This document shows positions 37,196 through 51,500 of a stretch of 64,000 bases of DNA, piece after piece. Location: positions 8,274,790-8,338,789 of the forward strand of contig OY365809.1 in NCBI GenBank assembly GCA_959347315.1, written 5' to 3'. Source of the DNA: Bimastos eiseni. Lineage: Eukaryota; Annelida; Clitellata; Crassiclitellata; Lumbricidae. Below the pieces are notes generated by a model, which did no database searches, had not been told where the DNA came from, and saw only the letters and a list, made by a program, of their open reading frames with translations. Positions within the stretch are counted from its first letter, which is position 1; every line of letters starts with the position of its first letter. A program made the translations under genes and the position numbers.

Positions 37196-37671
37196 CAGTG
37201 TTGTATGCAAGACTTGAGACTTCAAGACCAAGACGAGACCGAGACAGTGAGGTGCCGAGACCGAGACAGTGAGGTACCAAGACTGAGACCGAGACACTAG
37301 GTTCAATACAGTTCGAGACAGTACGAGACAGTAAAAGACAAGTGATCCTATGTAAAATGCTGTAAAATGCTAATGCATCAGTTTTCGGGAATAATGTTTA
37401 TTTGTAATTTCAATTTGAAACTTATAATGTATATAGTGCCAATTCCTGAGAACAGTTTTATATTGCCGCGCAAGATTTTAAGACAGTTCACGCGAAACTT
37501 ATCGAGACCGCTTGTTCGAGACAAAACAAGACATTCACTTCAAGACAGTTTCTAAAAATTCGAGACACTACCTCGAGACCGAGACAGCAGCCTTCCGAGA
37601 CCGAGACACTGAAATACTGTCTCGAGAGACGTCTCGAGACCGAGAAACTGTCTCGAGACCATACAACTCTG
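37196..37671. mobile_element. 476-bp non-autonomous hAT-like element filled with GAGACCGAGACA repeats
   Basis: The left end is CAGTGTTGTATGCAAGAC and the right end, on the minus strand, CAGAGTTGTATGGTCTCGAG. Both are followed inwards by GAGAC-rich sequence. It is bracketed by perfect 8-bp direct repeats CCGTAAGG at 37188-37195 and 37672-37679, the hAT signature. The interior has two blocks of degenerate GAGACCGAGACAGTGAGG-type repeats around an AT-rich centre and no coding capacity. Confidence 0.8.
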
Positions 37672-37679
37672 CCGTAAGG

Positions 37680-38384
37680 AACCATTTTGAGAAGGACTAA
37701 TTCTGGCAATTCAGATTAGTCGATCTCTAGGAAACTATAATAATCAATTATCGCACACGCTTCATAGCGAGATGGATACGATGGACTATCTTAAAGTCAC
37801 AATTGAGTCTGCAGCTTTGACTTAGGCTACATAGGCGCCTAGGCCTACTGCTCAGCAGTTCCACTAGGCCTATAAATGTACAACTCACAAAACAAAAATT
37901 GAACAAAACAAATTAATAACATGCATAGGCTACGATTATTGATCTATTAAACTGAAAAAATAGAAAACCTAAAATTTTGACTTTTGAGGTTATCGAATCG
38001 CATTCCACAGCCCTAAGCAGGATTCAGTAGGTCCAATCGTTAATTTAACGACGCTGTAGGCCTAACATCAGGATGATTGGAATCACATGATATATGGGCC
38101 TATAATAGGTCTACGTACTCTGTGTCGCAAAAGGCAGTTCAGATAAACTAGACGAAGACTGAAGATAAACGTCTTCACAGTCAAGCTAGATGACAACTCA
38201 AACTAATGCTCCAGGCTTCTGGAAGCGTAAACGTAACGTGCTTGCGATCCAACATGAGCCCTCCTCAATTGTTTGGCCTAATTCCAAACTAACTCGACTA
38301 ATGTAGGCTAATTCACTTTGTACAGCATCGATTCTTATCAAATAAAACGCCTGCAAACCCGCGTCTACTTATCCATGATCATAA
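37680..38384. other. Intergenic sequence, nothing recognised
   Basis: AT-rich with several TAGGCCTA words; no coding or transposon signature. Confidence 0.5.
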
Positions 38385-38953
38385 GGGGCCGTCCACATAA
38401 TTATTACGTACGCAGCGAGGGGAGGGGTTTCAAGTTTCGGCCATTTTGCGTACGACTGCGTATGGTGGGGGAAGGAGTCCCGAAAATATGTATGAACGCA
38501 AATATAACTGTCTAATTATGACATGGTGAGGGGTAGAGATCAAATGTACGTACGCATGGGGTAGGGGGTCCACGAAATGTATGCAGTGCAACAAAAGAGA
38601 GGGGGTCCTAAAATCCGATTTTTTGCATACGTAATAAATGCAGTGGTGCAAAAAAACCAAGATTTGTTAAAAATCAAGGCTTTTTGTTTTTATTTGGTGT
38701 TCAGTTTTCATTTGGATCTTGTCACAACAGTTTTGTTATAAAAAGCATGAAGCACAGCATGAAAAAGAGCTCCAGCTTGTTTATATAATTAATCTAGCTT
38801 GATTTCCAACTGAATAACACACAATTAGTAATATAATAGTAGTATTAGTAAATTTTAAAAATATATATTTTTTTTTAATTGCCAATTTGCTTTTTTGGTC
38901 TTTTACAAAAAAAACCAACATGATTGCAGCCCTGAAATATATGGATGGGCCCC
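38385..38953. mobile_element. MITE with GGGGCCGTCCACATAAT end, interrupted
   Basis: The left part 38385-38640 matches the element at 50251-50707: GTCCACATAATTATTACG, then GCGTATGGTGGGGGAAGGAG, AAATATAACTGTC, ACGTACGCATGGGG and GGGGTCCACGAAATG. The right terminus ATATGGATGGGCCCC is found only at 38939-38953, because another element (38641-38934) separates it from the rest. Confidence 0.65.
38641..38934. mobile_element. hAT-like MITE inserted in the MITE at 38385
   Basis: It starts CAGTGGTGCAAAAAAACC and ends with sequence whose minus strand begins CAGGGCTGCAATCATGTTGG. The 8 flanking bases are AATAAATG and AAATATAT, only a weak duplication. Joining the flanks restores the right end of the host MITE, which supports insertion at this point. 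Confidence 0.5.
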
Positions 38954-39357
38954 AATATGTTTCTTATCTCGGCCACCAGTGGGAGGAGGGTCGCAAAGTA
39001 ACAAAGAACACACTGGGGCGCAGAGCTGAGAAAACATGTTCTATACCCCTATCCCCACAAATTTGATTAGTCCTTCTTTCTCGAATTTTAATTTAACCAC
39101 TTGATGAGCGTGTACTAAAATGTATGGGGAACCTATGCAACTCATCGTCGAAGGGTTAAGTCATGACAAAAATCCCCTAAGGCTGAGAGAGCTCATCTAT
39201 AGTCCCCAAACTGTCACCAATTAACTCAATTTACAAGATGGGTGTTTAAGTTGTGAGCTGCCTCCATCATTACCTATAGATAGAAGAAGATTGGACACAA
39301 AAGAAAGGTGAAAATCTTCTGAAATCAGTCATAACACTCAAAAACGTTTGAGCAACA

Positions 39358-39372
39358 TTTATTAGATTTATT
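39358..39372 (-). terminator. Candidate polyadenylation signals of the ZNF106 gene
   Basis: Two AATAAA words on the minus strand, at 39363-39358 and 39372-39367, lie about 140 bases beyond the stop codon. This is a reasonable 3' UTR length, though no downstream element was checked. Confidence 0.5.
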
Positions 39373-39506
39373 ATTATTGTTATTATTTCATGCCATATGT
39401 TGCATAGTATAGTGAGTCAATTATCAGAGAAATAATCTAAGACAATTTCATTTGCATTGTACTAAAAACTGAATAAAATAACCGATGCTAAAGAACAAAA
39501 AACTGC

Positions 39507-39584
39507 TCAGTTCGTCACAGCACATCTACTGGGTGTTGTTTCTGCTTCAAGATTCTTGATGTGACCGAGGAAATGTGCAAGAGT
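39507..39584 (-). CDS. ZNF106: ZNF106 terminal coding exon 14
   Basis: Acceptor CCTTTGTTTCAG; stop TGA at 39509-39507. It encodes TLAHFLGHIKNLEAETTPSR and CAVTN. HFLGH supplies the two histidines of the second finger, matching GHIERH near the vertebrate C terminus. Confidence 0.8.
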   Translation of the reverse strand, partial: TLAHFLGHIKNLEAETTPSRCAVTN

Positions 39585-42500
39585 CTGAAACAAAGGCATA
39601 AACTTACAATAAAAAATTTAATTATAATAATCTTTGTTTAATTTCAAACTGACAAACCACAGTATGATTATAAGTAAAGTATGAGCGAATGATGATGAGT
39701 TATTACAGGAGTCGAATTTAACCGTCGGCAGCCACGTAGGGCGCCCATTACGCTATACATCTTCATTTTTAACAAAAGCTGCAGCCCAGCGAAAGAAGGA
39801 AAGAAGTCAACCTGGGGGATACGGGCCTCGAACTCGGTTCCTCAGTGCTGCGCCTCAGTGTGTTCACCACTACTCTACGGCCTCCACACTTATAACTTGG
39901 TAAAGTACTCCTTATCTTTAAAGGAGTAAGTTAATACAACTTAAAACAAAGCAATGAGTTAACAGAGCACAGCCTGAACAGATCGCAAACACACGTATAC
40001 TGAGGTTATACAAAGACCATTAGTGCCAAAAGATGAATAGGTAATTCTTCAGTTCCTGCGTGCAGAATAAAGTTCCCCAATACCACAGTATGTGAAATTC
40101 AGACCACTTGACCATAAGACCAACTCAACTAACTTTGAGTTTTACAAAACATCAATATCAAATGAAGAAGCACAAATGAAGATTGCTTAACATTTGCCAA
40201 AAAAGATAATAATGTCAACAGTGGAAGCTATAGTTTTGTCAACAACAATGTCATTTCTTACGATGATATCATTCTGCATAACTTGCAATTTTTGAGTCCA
40301 TGGCATCAGGTGCGCTGTTTCAGAAATCATGTTACAGTGATACAATATATGGCATAAGACAATTTCAGTGTTACATTAACTAATAACACTAATATTAATA
40401 ACAGTAATACTACTAGATAATACCTTCTGATTATTCTTTTTGACAGAGATGACATATTTGCATCCATGCCAACAACAGATGTTTTTATATTGACCGTTAA
40501 CTATGACTGGTAGATTTGTGGCACAATGATCCTCTTTGATGTGATCTTCTAAGTCGCCCTTCAGTAGAAACTGGTCCCTGCATCCAATGAACTGAAACAC
40601 CAGAACCACACGACTGCATTGTACCATAGACACATACAGTAACCGTAATGTAACAGACCCTTTGTATGGTATCTTCTGTACACACCTCAGAGGAACAAAT
40701 CCTCATGCCCACTGCAATGAAACACCCAAAACCACATGAACTAAACATAATCATTGTTAATTGAAAGTTAAATCGTCACAACTGGTTAAACAATGACATA
40801 CTTGCTTACCTACAGCAACACAAGCAATCTGATATTGGGTGTTGAAGGCAGATCCTGCTACATAACAGAAATTAGTTACGAAAAATGATGAAATATGCTG
40901 TGGAAACAAAAGTGCCAACATCCCATTGACAGCGACAATGATTTTGTTAAGCCATCCACTTTTGCCACATTTTTTAGCCAAGCTGGCAGTGCCAGTTATT
41001 TTGGGGGTTTTAATGCCATTTCACCACGAGAGGGCAAAAATGAAATAGCATATCAACCACTGAAGATGAAGGTAAAAAGCCAAAAAATGTTTAGAAATAA
41101 AGTTGGCACAAAACAATATTGGTTATTTGTTAGCATTTATTCTATATATTACAAGATGAACTGTCATACAGTCACTGACGGCCATTCTGCCAATTACAGA
41201 ACACGGTTCATTACAACAAAACTGCACACTTGAATGGTCACTAGAACCAAACAACATGTCTCAGAATAGCACTTTTGAAAAGATTCGTAGGTCCTATAAT
41301 ATAAATCAATATCATCTTATATCTGAGCATGCATGGATGTGCATGCATCTTATCTTGCCATTTGCAAGATAGTTCCATGTACATCCATGTAGGCTCAGAA
41401 ATAAGATAATACTGATTGCAAAACTGATTCAAGGACTGTTAACTTACACCACACGACCAGTGTCTTGTCATATCGATGTCAGTGTGATGCACCATGCCGT
41501 TATTGCATCCGAAGTAAACCTAAGAGATAACACAAAGTGTTAATCATCTGCAATTCATGGTCCCTCAAGGTACCAATGCAAGTAAATACCATCCACCTAT
41601 TTGTCAGATGTGGAAGAAAAATTAATGAAAAATGTGTTCAGTCATTAAATTGATCGATTCCAAGACACAACTCTGCAAATTTGTTGATAATAACAGCACA
41701 ATAATTAGAGTTCTTTGTATTCAAAGAACTGTTTAACTTAGAAGCTCATATTTATTGTATTAAAAAAATTGTAATCAAATGAAAAATAAAGCTGCTGATG
41801 TGGTACCTAGTACTTCTTCAGCAACTCAAGTTTCTTAGCAACTTGCTAAACTCAATACACGAAAACAACAAAGAATTCATAATAGAGATACCTAATTGAT
41901 AGCAAAATAATAATTACTACCAGTGTCTTACTTCTAAATTAAAAATTCATTAATTACTGTAAAAAAATTGTGTTCTTATTCCTAAAGTTGCAAATAAATT
42001 CTCTTAAATGCCTGTAAACAATTTAATTTTTTAAATTGTTCAGAAACATATGTGAGCCGCTTGTCGGCTCCTTAGTTATTAAGATAAAGGTTGAAATAGG
42101 CAAGAGGGGTCAAAAATGCATAAAATTGTTTTATGGTATATTTTACAAAACAATATGTCTATGTCTACTTTCAATATCTGAATTTAAAACTGTTGAATTC
42201 AAATATTTTGTTGGAGAAAAATGACTTTTAATGCATATGGTGTCTAGATTTCCATTGCTAAAATATGCATGTTTTCAATGGTGAATTACAAGATTTCACA
42301 TGCCGCATGCCTTATCTCGTACAGAATATAGTACTTTATTGCCCATCAGAGTTGTGGAGTAATCAAGTAATGGTTGCTAAGATATTTGATGACATGAATA
42401 TTCTGAAACTTTGACTTCGATTTTCTCAGCTTTTAAGATCATACTAATAAAAGTCAAACGAGTATAACTTAAGTTAGACAAAAGCTGTTTTGATTCTGTA

Positions 42501-45500
42501 AAAAGTATTTTAAAGCAGATGCATTGTAGAATATGATCTAACAAAAAAAAGTTAAAAACGACAAGTGATGGGTTCTGACACCCATCTCACATATAATTAA
42601 AAATGAAACACAAACCATGTGATGACTTGCGGCAATACACGTAAGTGGAAACTCAATGGTCGATAAACGAGTAATGTATCGCAGGTTTTCCTATAACAAC
42701 CACAAATTAAAAATAAACCATAACAAGCAAATCTCTCACCAAAATAATGCCTAATGCAGAATGCAAAACAATAATAGTTTTGCTTCAGAAAGTTAACATT
42801 ATGTCAACATCAGTGCATCAACATAATTATCATATAGCCTCAAAACATTAATTACTCTTATGTTATAATCCTAAATGTTTATCCTATGATACCCAGGCAT
42901 CAGTCAGCTAAATCCATGACAAAAGCCCTATCATTGCAGCACAAAATGTCTCTCAAAGAATGCATTAATTTTCATAAATAAATCAGCTATTGATATAGAC
43001 AATGCTTCTAATGTTCAGGCTTCAGAAAGTCATCATCTCTCAGGTGAAAAAAACTGCATACCTTGATGTCGATGAAAGTCACGGTTCTGTTGCGACAGGC
43101 AACAACAAGAAGCTCATGTTTCGCTTGAATTGTCATTGCAACTACCGGAGCGGATAGGTGCAACGTGTTTACAAAACTATTAAAATTCTGTAAAACATAG
43201 AGAAACAAAATCACAATTCCCCTCATTAATTGCACGTTGTCATTGGGTACTTAATGCCAGAAATGTTTGAAACACACGAGCATCATAGAATATCTCAGTT
43301 GAAATGTCATGGCTGCTTCGCCACATGCCTCTCATCTAAGAATTTCATTTGAGTTTCATAGAAGCATTAGACATTTGTCCTAAGACAGTTGAAATCACCT
43401 ACATAACATAAACAATAAAAGCACCACCTACTGAAATGAAACGAGTGTTGTTCCTCTCCCTCCCACATAACACTCTACTGAAATTAATCTAAATTCAGGG
43501 CATAAGACCTAATAGCAATGCAATGCAATCGAAAGGAAATTACCACTATTTTAGCGTAACAAAGAGGTTCACCGACTGCATGAGAAAACTTCTGCAGTGC
43601 TGGCACAATGGAATTAGTCATATGGCAATTATTAATATAAGCTAAGTGGCAAAATTTCTTAACTAGTCACAGAGTCATCAAATTCTTGTTTCAATCTCTT
43701 ATTGAGTCATTCAGATATTGATACAGCACCTCTTAAGCCCATCATGAAAGCATAGCAAACAAGTTTAGTCTTTAAGATCACAACGTTCAATGTCTTTCAT
43801 CAACAAGGAAAAAGTGCTGCCACTAGCATGCTACTGAACATATGCAGAGTCAGAGTCAGACCAATTGATTCCTTTGGAATTGTTTTCCAAGTTTAGCATT
43901 GACTAATAAATTAAATAAATTTGCCAGCTTAGATTTTAAATTAATTAAACGTTCTGAAGAACAAGAAAATGCCTTCAATTAAAAACTACAGAAGCAGAGA
44001 AACAGTGTCTAGATAGAGTCAAAAGATGTGTGCCACGCATAGATGTGTAGCACAGTGGCCGATCCATTAGAGCGGTCAGCCCTTAACGTTCAGAGTGCGC
44101 TGAGCGAGCGGGTTCGACCCTTGTCCGGGGAGTCACTGTGTAGGGACCTTGAGCAAGCCCTTCGCACACAATTGCTCTGCAGTACAACTGCAATTGCGCC
44201 GTCGAGGCATGTGTGCGCACTTCTGAGCAAAAAATGTTGAAAGAACAGCGTTATCAAATTTCTGTAATAAATAAAAATAAAATATAAGAAACAAAGAGTT
44301 CGTGATGAACTAGAGAACAAGGACTTACTTTGAGGCAGTGAACAAATACACTGCAATCGCCCGATGAACTTACGATCCGGTCGTGCAGCGTCTGGAAAGG
44401 CAGCAACAAATGTCAAACAAAAGAAACACACTGAAAATTAATTATTTTAATCAACTGACAGTGCAAAAGCAGCAGAGATATATAAATAACATATTTATTC
44501 TAACTACTTGTGTCCACAATTCTGTGTTGACCTTTCAGCACTAGCGTGAACTGAGTGTTATAAAAGTAGTTTTATCGCCATTGGCAATTCAATAGACAGT
44601 TCTCAATTTTAACAACCATAGAGATCAGAATATGCCAAGCTGAACAAATGTCAATGCCATGGAACGCCATAAAAATTGAGAAGTAACAACAAAACTTGGC
44701 AATTTCCGTGGGGTACGTGCATGCACACACACTCATCCAGTAAATTCTTGATAAACAATAGAGATGTGGCTAAGACATTATTAGAAAAGGTTTGAGGACT
44801 CACCAGAATGAACCTTGGGGCACGGACATGACCTCGTAACGTCTGAATGCAGAAGTTGTTAGATGCATCGCGCACTGATATGGTGCAATCGCCAAATCCA
44901 ATGAGCAACATCGGTCGCGTGTCATCAGCAAAGCTCGCCAGCGCACTGATCCTTGATGAACTCAGAAAGGTAAATGGTTCTTTGAGGACAAAACTCTGCA
45001 GAATGTACAGCAGAATTTCATCCCCAGTCCAGCCATCGCATATACAGTTTTCAATCACTGGTTCAGTGTGCATGTAGTGGCACAAGCTAGGAGCAGCTAT
45101 AAAGATTGATTGGTCATTCTAAATCCACATCTATTTTTTTATAGCATCTGTATAACTTCAACCCTGCTCATTATTCAATTACTTGACTGGGTGAAATCCT
45201 TCATCACCACTGACTGTTTAAATGTGTGCCACAATGTTTAAGGTCATTGTGTATGGAGCCGTCTACTCTAGGATTCAAAGCCCTTAGATTTGCCATAATC
45301 GAGAGGTCAACTGACAATTGCATGAACTGAGGCGATTGGACACATGCTCTAAGTATGCAGACAACTAAGACAATCAACTGCACTCTTGGATTGCCTGCTA
45401 GGGAACTAAGGTTTTTTAAAGGTAATTTAGGGTTCTGTGACCAGCCAAACCTAACACAAAGCAAGGCACTTACCAGGTATACCATCAATATTAAAAAGAC

Positions 45501-48500
45501 AAAATGTTAATGAAACCTCTAAACAGTGAATAATCTGAAGATTTTGGCATAATAAACCCCATCAGCAGTTGCCACACAGACACATCTGTAAAATAAATAT
45601 CCCACTCAACAGAAAGATTCTATAAGGACAATGAAAAATCAAGAGATCTGTATATAAGGAAAACTCATACTCACTGAGGTCGTGACTCGTGCTACGCTTC
45701 CATCATCCAATCCAACATAGACTGTGTCGTTAGTTTCGCAGATACAGTCGTAACAAAAGCTCTTGTCAAATGTGTGCGTCATTAAAACCTTGCCAGTCTA
45801 AAACACGTGTCAAAAAACACTACATGTCAACAAAGCAATAGATGAAAAACCACCATTTAAATACACTGATTGAGTCCACAGACTGAAATAAGTGCTTAAC
45901 CAATTTAGTGAGGGACGAGAGATCCCGAACCAGCACAATACAACAAGTTTCACGCTTCCCCAACCAACACGACTCTCTTGCAGCTTTGAAGCAAAAGTCT
46001 CAGACTAAACATGAATTTTTTTAAATGAGTTCCACCTGAATACAGTGCATTTTGAGGAGCTGGTCCCGACCGAGTGACAGAGCAACAGTTCGACTGATTT
46101 CTCGAGTGACTTGGACCTTGGCCGTAATTAGACCTACAACGCCTCGCTGGTGTCCTGTGAACGTTTGCTTCTCGGCTAATCCATAAACCTAGAGAAAGAA
46201 ATATCACTTAATATAAGTCTAATAAGATCCACAGTTCAGGAACATCTAATTATTCACCAACAGAATCCGATCTGACGCTTCTGCTGATTTGTTGATGTAA
46301 AAACGTATTTACGAATATAGACATTTCCACCGGTTTTTCTAATAAACTCCACCATAACCATAAATATTATTTATCACATCAAACAAACAAATAAAAATCA
46401 GTGCAAATAAAATACAGTCTAACAGGTAAAATGAAGGTTACCATGGAACAACAGGTAAAGAAACCCCTAAAAGAACCAAGGTCCTGTCTTGCATTGAAAG
46501 GTCAACCTTTCAATGAATGATGTGCAGCAGCCGGTAACTTCAATTACACATTGGATCAATATAAGTCAATTAGTCACGTGCACACATAAATCAATTATTT
46601 GTGTTGTCAAGTATATCTCACAATCTTCATTTAAATAGGCAAATGTTAGTCAAACAATGTACATCAACAGGGTTTTATTCTAGGAGTCAGCACATTTAAT
46701 CGAGAAAATGGAGTAATAGTCATGAGAACATATAAGCCTCCAGAGGAAGAATTGATTTCACATAACGATGTGAAATAATTAATGGAGCCCCGTCAATACA
46801 GTCACCTGTTTATTGCACAAGTAAATTTAATTAAACAACAGATCTGCTCTTAGCACAGTCCTTTGTGTAAGTTTTCATATATACAGCTGATGACATCAAC
46901 AATTTAGCTTCAATATATATCTTAGTGCATATGTGACTCACCAGTAATTCCAAGAAAAATGCAACATCACCTACCTGTCGTGGAAGAGGGTGCCTGACAA
47001 TCTGACCATCGTCACTGGCAGTGATGACCACTTCATCGCCCAAGACGATACTTCGCGCCGATTCAGCGTGTCGGTAGAGAACACCGGGATAGGCTCTTGG
47101 ATAATTGCTGGTAACAACCACCCTGGAAAACAATTAACAAAATAGTAAGCAGGATGCACATATCAGGAAGCGCACAATCAGACTTAGAAGAAAGCCAAAC
47201 AGAAACAGATATCTACATTTTGCAACTTGCCTCGTGAACAATCATTTGGTCAATTGGCAGCAAACTTTAAGAGAACTGTAAGCAACTTTTGTTTCCAATA
47301 GCCTAACAATCTGCATTGTGGATTAACACATGTGTCAGATCGCTACAGTTGATGCCACCAATAATCTTAGAACCTTCACAGCTCATCAGTTTAACATAAC
47401 AAAGTAAGTCAGCCCATCTTTTACAAAGCTGTGCTCGTATAGTGTAATGGCCATATACACCTAATTACACTGTATCAGAGGCAACAGCACTGTATCATAT
47501 TACACTGGTAGCAGATGAGCAGGTTAACCCTTAGCACAACTATGCCTATCTGGAAATAATCGAAAAATAAATACCGTTTTCTTCTCTCATTTTTCTTTTG
47601 GTCCACAGGGTTCTCAAGAGATTTTTTTCGCTTGGCTGGCGGTTCATATGGGCTGATGGCAGTTTTTCTTTTCTGTGCGATTGGATCAACAGTTGACTGA
47701 AGCAGAGAAGTATTTTCCTGACATTTTTCCTTAGCCGCTCTTGCTTCGTTTCTTCCTTGGTTGCAAAATCGCACTGGACAATCATTCCCGATAGACACAT
47801 TAGCCAGCATCCTATTCACAGAGGAAAGTTTTGGTGCTGGCGATGGTCTAACGTTCCGGGGGATGACTGCAGGCGTCTCCATCAAACTATGCACAGTCCT
47901 TATGGCTTGAGATGCAGCCAGCTTCTGAGCTCGAGCGACAGCCCTCGGACTTTCTCCGGAACCGGATCTTTTACGAGAGGGCGCTTTTCCACTAACTACA
48001 GCAATCTTCGCAGAACCAGCTGTCTGCTCGCTTTCACTTATGCTACGGTTCAACTTTCGTGACACAGGTTTCTCAACTCTGCTTATGACACAGTCGTCCG
48101 ACCCACTGACGACAGGTTGCGGTCGACAATCTGCTTCTGGTTCCACGGTCCTTGTTTTCTTGGCTGAATTTTGTTCCGGAGTTCTTTCATTAGTTCCACT
48201 TGGTGTCAAAGCGATGTCGCGGGGATCGCTCAGTTCCACCGTTTCATCTTCACTGCATGAGAACTCGTTGACAGAAGCACTGGCAACACAAGACGAGCGA
48301 AAAGGAACTCGCTGGGCATCAAGCGGCTGCAGACTGAGCGCAATCTGCTGGAGCACTTCTGGCTGTAGATTTGAAGTGCTGAGCGTTCCCATATACTCCA
48401 TATGCACTGAAACGGAATTACCCATTTCCTCTTGTTGTACAAAGGGCTCTGGCGTCTGCCCCGAAGCCACACTCGGCACAGTCGCCGTCGAATTTCCCCG

Positions 48501-51500
48501 CAGTCTTTCGTCCTCGTCGCTAGAGTCGCCTCCTTCTGTAGGCGCAATCGTAATAAGACGAACAGTTTCGCCGTTTTCGTACTGAGGACTGACCACTTCA
48601 CCGCAGCAGAGCCCACTCTCGTAATCATCACTAACAGGTTCGATGTTTATAACCCCATTTCTCAGGACAGAATCAAAACCGTATCCGCTGCCAGCCTGTC
48701 CGATATTCCGATCCGGATGGTCGTACTCAACCTCTGAAGGGGTCACTTCCATGATGGACTCGTAAGGCACGTTGTTGGTAAGTCTTTCTGTCACCGGTGT
48801 TACAGCACACGTTGAATCCTCCTGCCGATGAATGACTGACTCTGGATGAAGACAAATAACACATTTCTCAGCATATTCCAGATATTCTGTTCTATCAAAA
48901 ATGTAAGTTCATAAGTTAGTTCATTTGGTAGTAATGCAAATACATTCAATCATTTGCAGAGGATAAATCTCTTCAGACAACGGGAGGTATCAAAATTGAC
49001 ATATCTGTTGGTCCTCAAAGCAGCCAGAATTTGACGGATAAGTGCACAATGAGCTGAGAATACAGCAGTAATTCCAAGACTAGTTTCATATTTTTCTACA
49101 ATTTTCTTTGTCAACAATTTCTTTACACCCTGGTCTATACTGATCTAATCAACCAATAACGACATCGTTTTCTTAATGCACCGACACATCGATTTATCTT
49201 TGCACCAAGTGAAAGTGTTGAGAGAATCGTAATACATTGGAGATGCACCACACCTCAAAAAGAACAAAAGTTTACACTCAAAATTAGTAGGAGATGTGAT
49301 CACTGACTTCAAAAGCATTTGCTTTTAACCATCATATTCAGGATCAATTACAAGGGCACAAAAACATTTCTTTGACTAAAGTTACTGACGTCACTGCCTC
49401 ACGTTGAAAGCTACATTAGTTGTAAGGGGCTGATTGCATAACAGAGGTATGTAAAAATAGTAATTACTTCATACTACCCTGTTACATGTTACTTTAAGCA
49501 AAGCACTTTCCAAAAAATTGACAAGCAATACAAATTTTAGGCTATGAATTATGAAACTTCGTAAATTGTTACAGGATTAAGAAGATCACCTCTCAAGATC
49601 TGAAGACGCAGTGATCGCAGACGCACTTTCTCTTCAGTCAACTGTACAAAAATTACGTCAAAATAGAAACAACATATCACCACCAAAGGCTACACAATCA
49701 AAATCAGCAACAAAGGCACAATTATTCAGATTTTGTTGCCACATAAGATGTTTTAGAAGTACATTAATCTCTTCCAAAGACTTCTCTGGCACTTCAAACA
49801 ATACATCTTCAACTTGCTTTGTGCAAAACTGCTTAATTAGGTTTTATGAAAACTAAGCTAAGTTACATGTGCATATTCAGTTATGTAGAAACACAAAGTA
49901 AAGAAGCCAAGAGCACAACATCAACTACAATCAGTTCAATGATATAAATCATATTTAACCCACCTGATGCTTTATGCTCAGCTTAATGCTCAGCTGCTCT
50001 TTGAGTTCTTTCAACTGCTCCTCTAGACTCATTATCGTGTCCTCCGTCTCTTTCAGATGACCTCGAATGACCTCCTCACGAAGGGATATCTGGAGCAAGG
50101 TTCCGAGCGACTGTATACCACCTTGATCAACAACCTGAGATTCTGCAATATGCATTCAACAATATCGTGTATTTAAAATAAAAATTTAACCAGAATCCTT
50201 CTTGCAAGCATAGAAACAAGTATCAAAGAAAGTGATACACTCATATCAGATTAGGGACCATCCACATATTATGCATGCAGTGAGGGGAGTTTCGGATTTC
50301 GACGATTTTGCGTACGGGTGCGTATGGTGGGGAGGGGTCCTGAAAATATGTATGCACACAAATATAACTGTCCTATTATGACGATCACAATACAGAACAT
50401 TAAAATCAGAATTGTAAACCCAATCACAGACTACATTCCTGCTTAATCAAATTTATGTAACATCCAAATTTTTAAGTGTTGTAAGTGTTTTATTTCTTCA
50501 TAACATTTAACAAATCAAAAAAAAAATAGTCTGCAGTAAAATCAATGTCTTATAGATGTCTTTAGCTAATTTATCTTTGCAATGGGGGGTTAGAGCTAAG
50601 ATGTACGTATGCATGGGGAAGGGGTCCACGAAATGCATGTGGTGCAATAGGGGTGGAGTCCGAAAATCCAACATTTTTGCATACTTAATATAAGGATGGG
50701 CCCTTAAGATATAAAACACACATAATAAGTCGTAACTGATTACACAACAAAGGCATTGTAATAAGTCAGTTCCAGAGCACAAACAACTCTGCCAATTCTT
50801 TATCATAAACATACAACTGAGTACAAAATATGTTACATCTATATCTCAATTATTTCCAGAATTATGTGTAACTCATAAAATGAAATTGCTAATCCAAAGG
50901 GTTTTATTTGACTCCTACAACGACCTCTCAAACACACTCTGGGTTTTCACACAAAGTCGTAAATTTTAGGAGTCATATTACTGCCATTTTAATGAAAAGA
51001 TGAATTCATACATACCGTTGACAATGCTTCTAAGGCAGCCGGTTGAGGCAGTAGTGGGTGATTGGACCAGTTGGGTTGAACTAGTGCTGGTCACTCCACT
51101 AGCAACAGCCACAGCAAAGGGAAGATCTGACAGGTCATCATGGGATCTTGTCACATCTGTTGACACCAGAGAGGACTGACTGACACTCGGTTGACAAGTA
51201 ACATGAGAAACAGAAGCCACGCCAAGTGTGCCTGGATTCTCCTCAACTGTGACCAAACAGCCTGAGTCAGATGATCTACACTGTGACTGTGAAACAGTTG
51301 CTGAAACCCTGGACACACATGTGCCCTTTGGATGCTGCTGAGCATTGTCCTGCAACCTGGCATTATCATTCGATGCCACATTCCTAGAAGGAGAAACCAT
51401 GGAAGCTGATATGTTTTCATCTGCAATGTCACTCAAGTCAATGACACTGACATCATTGGATTGCTCACTGCGATCAACGTCAGTAATTCCTTCACATAAG

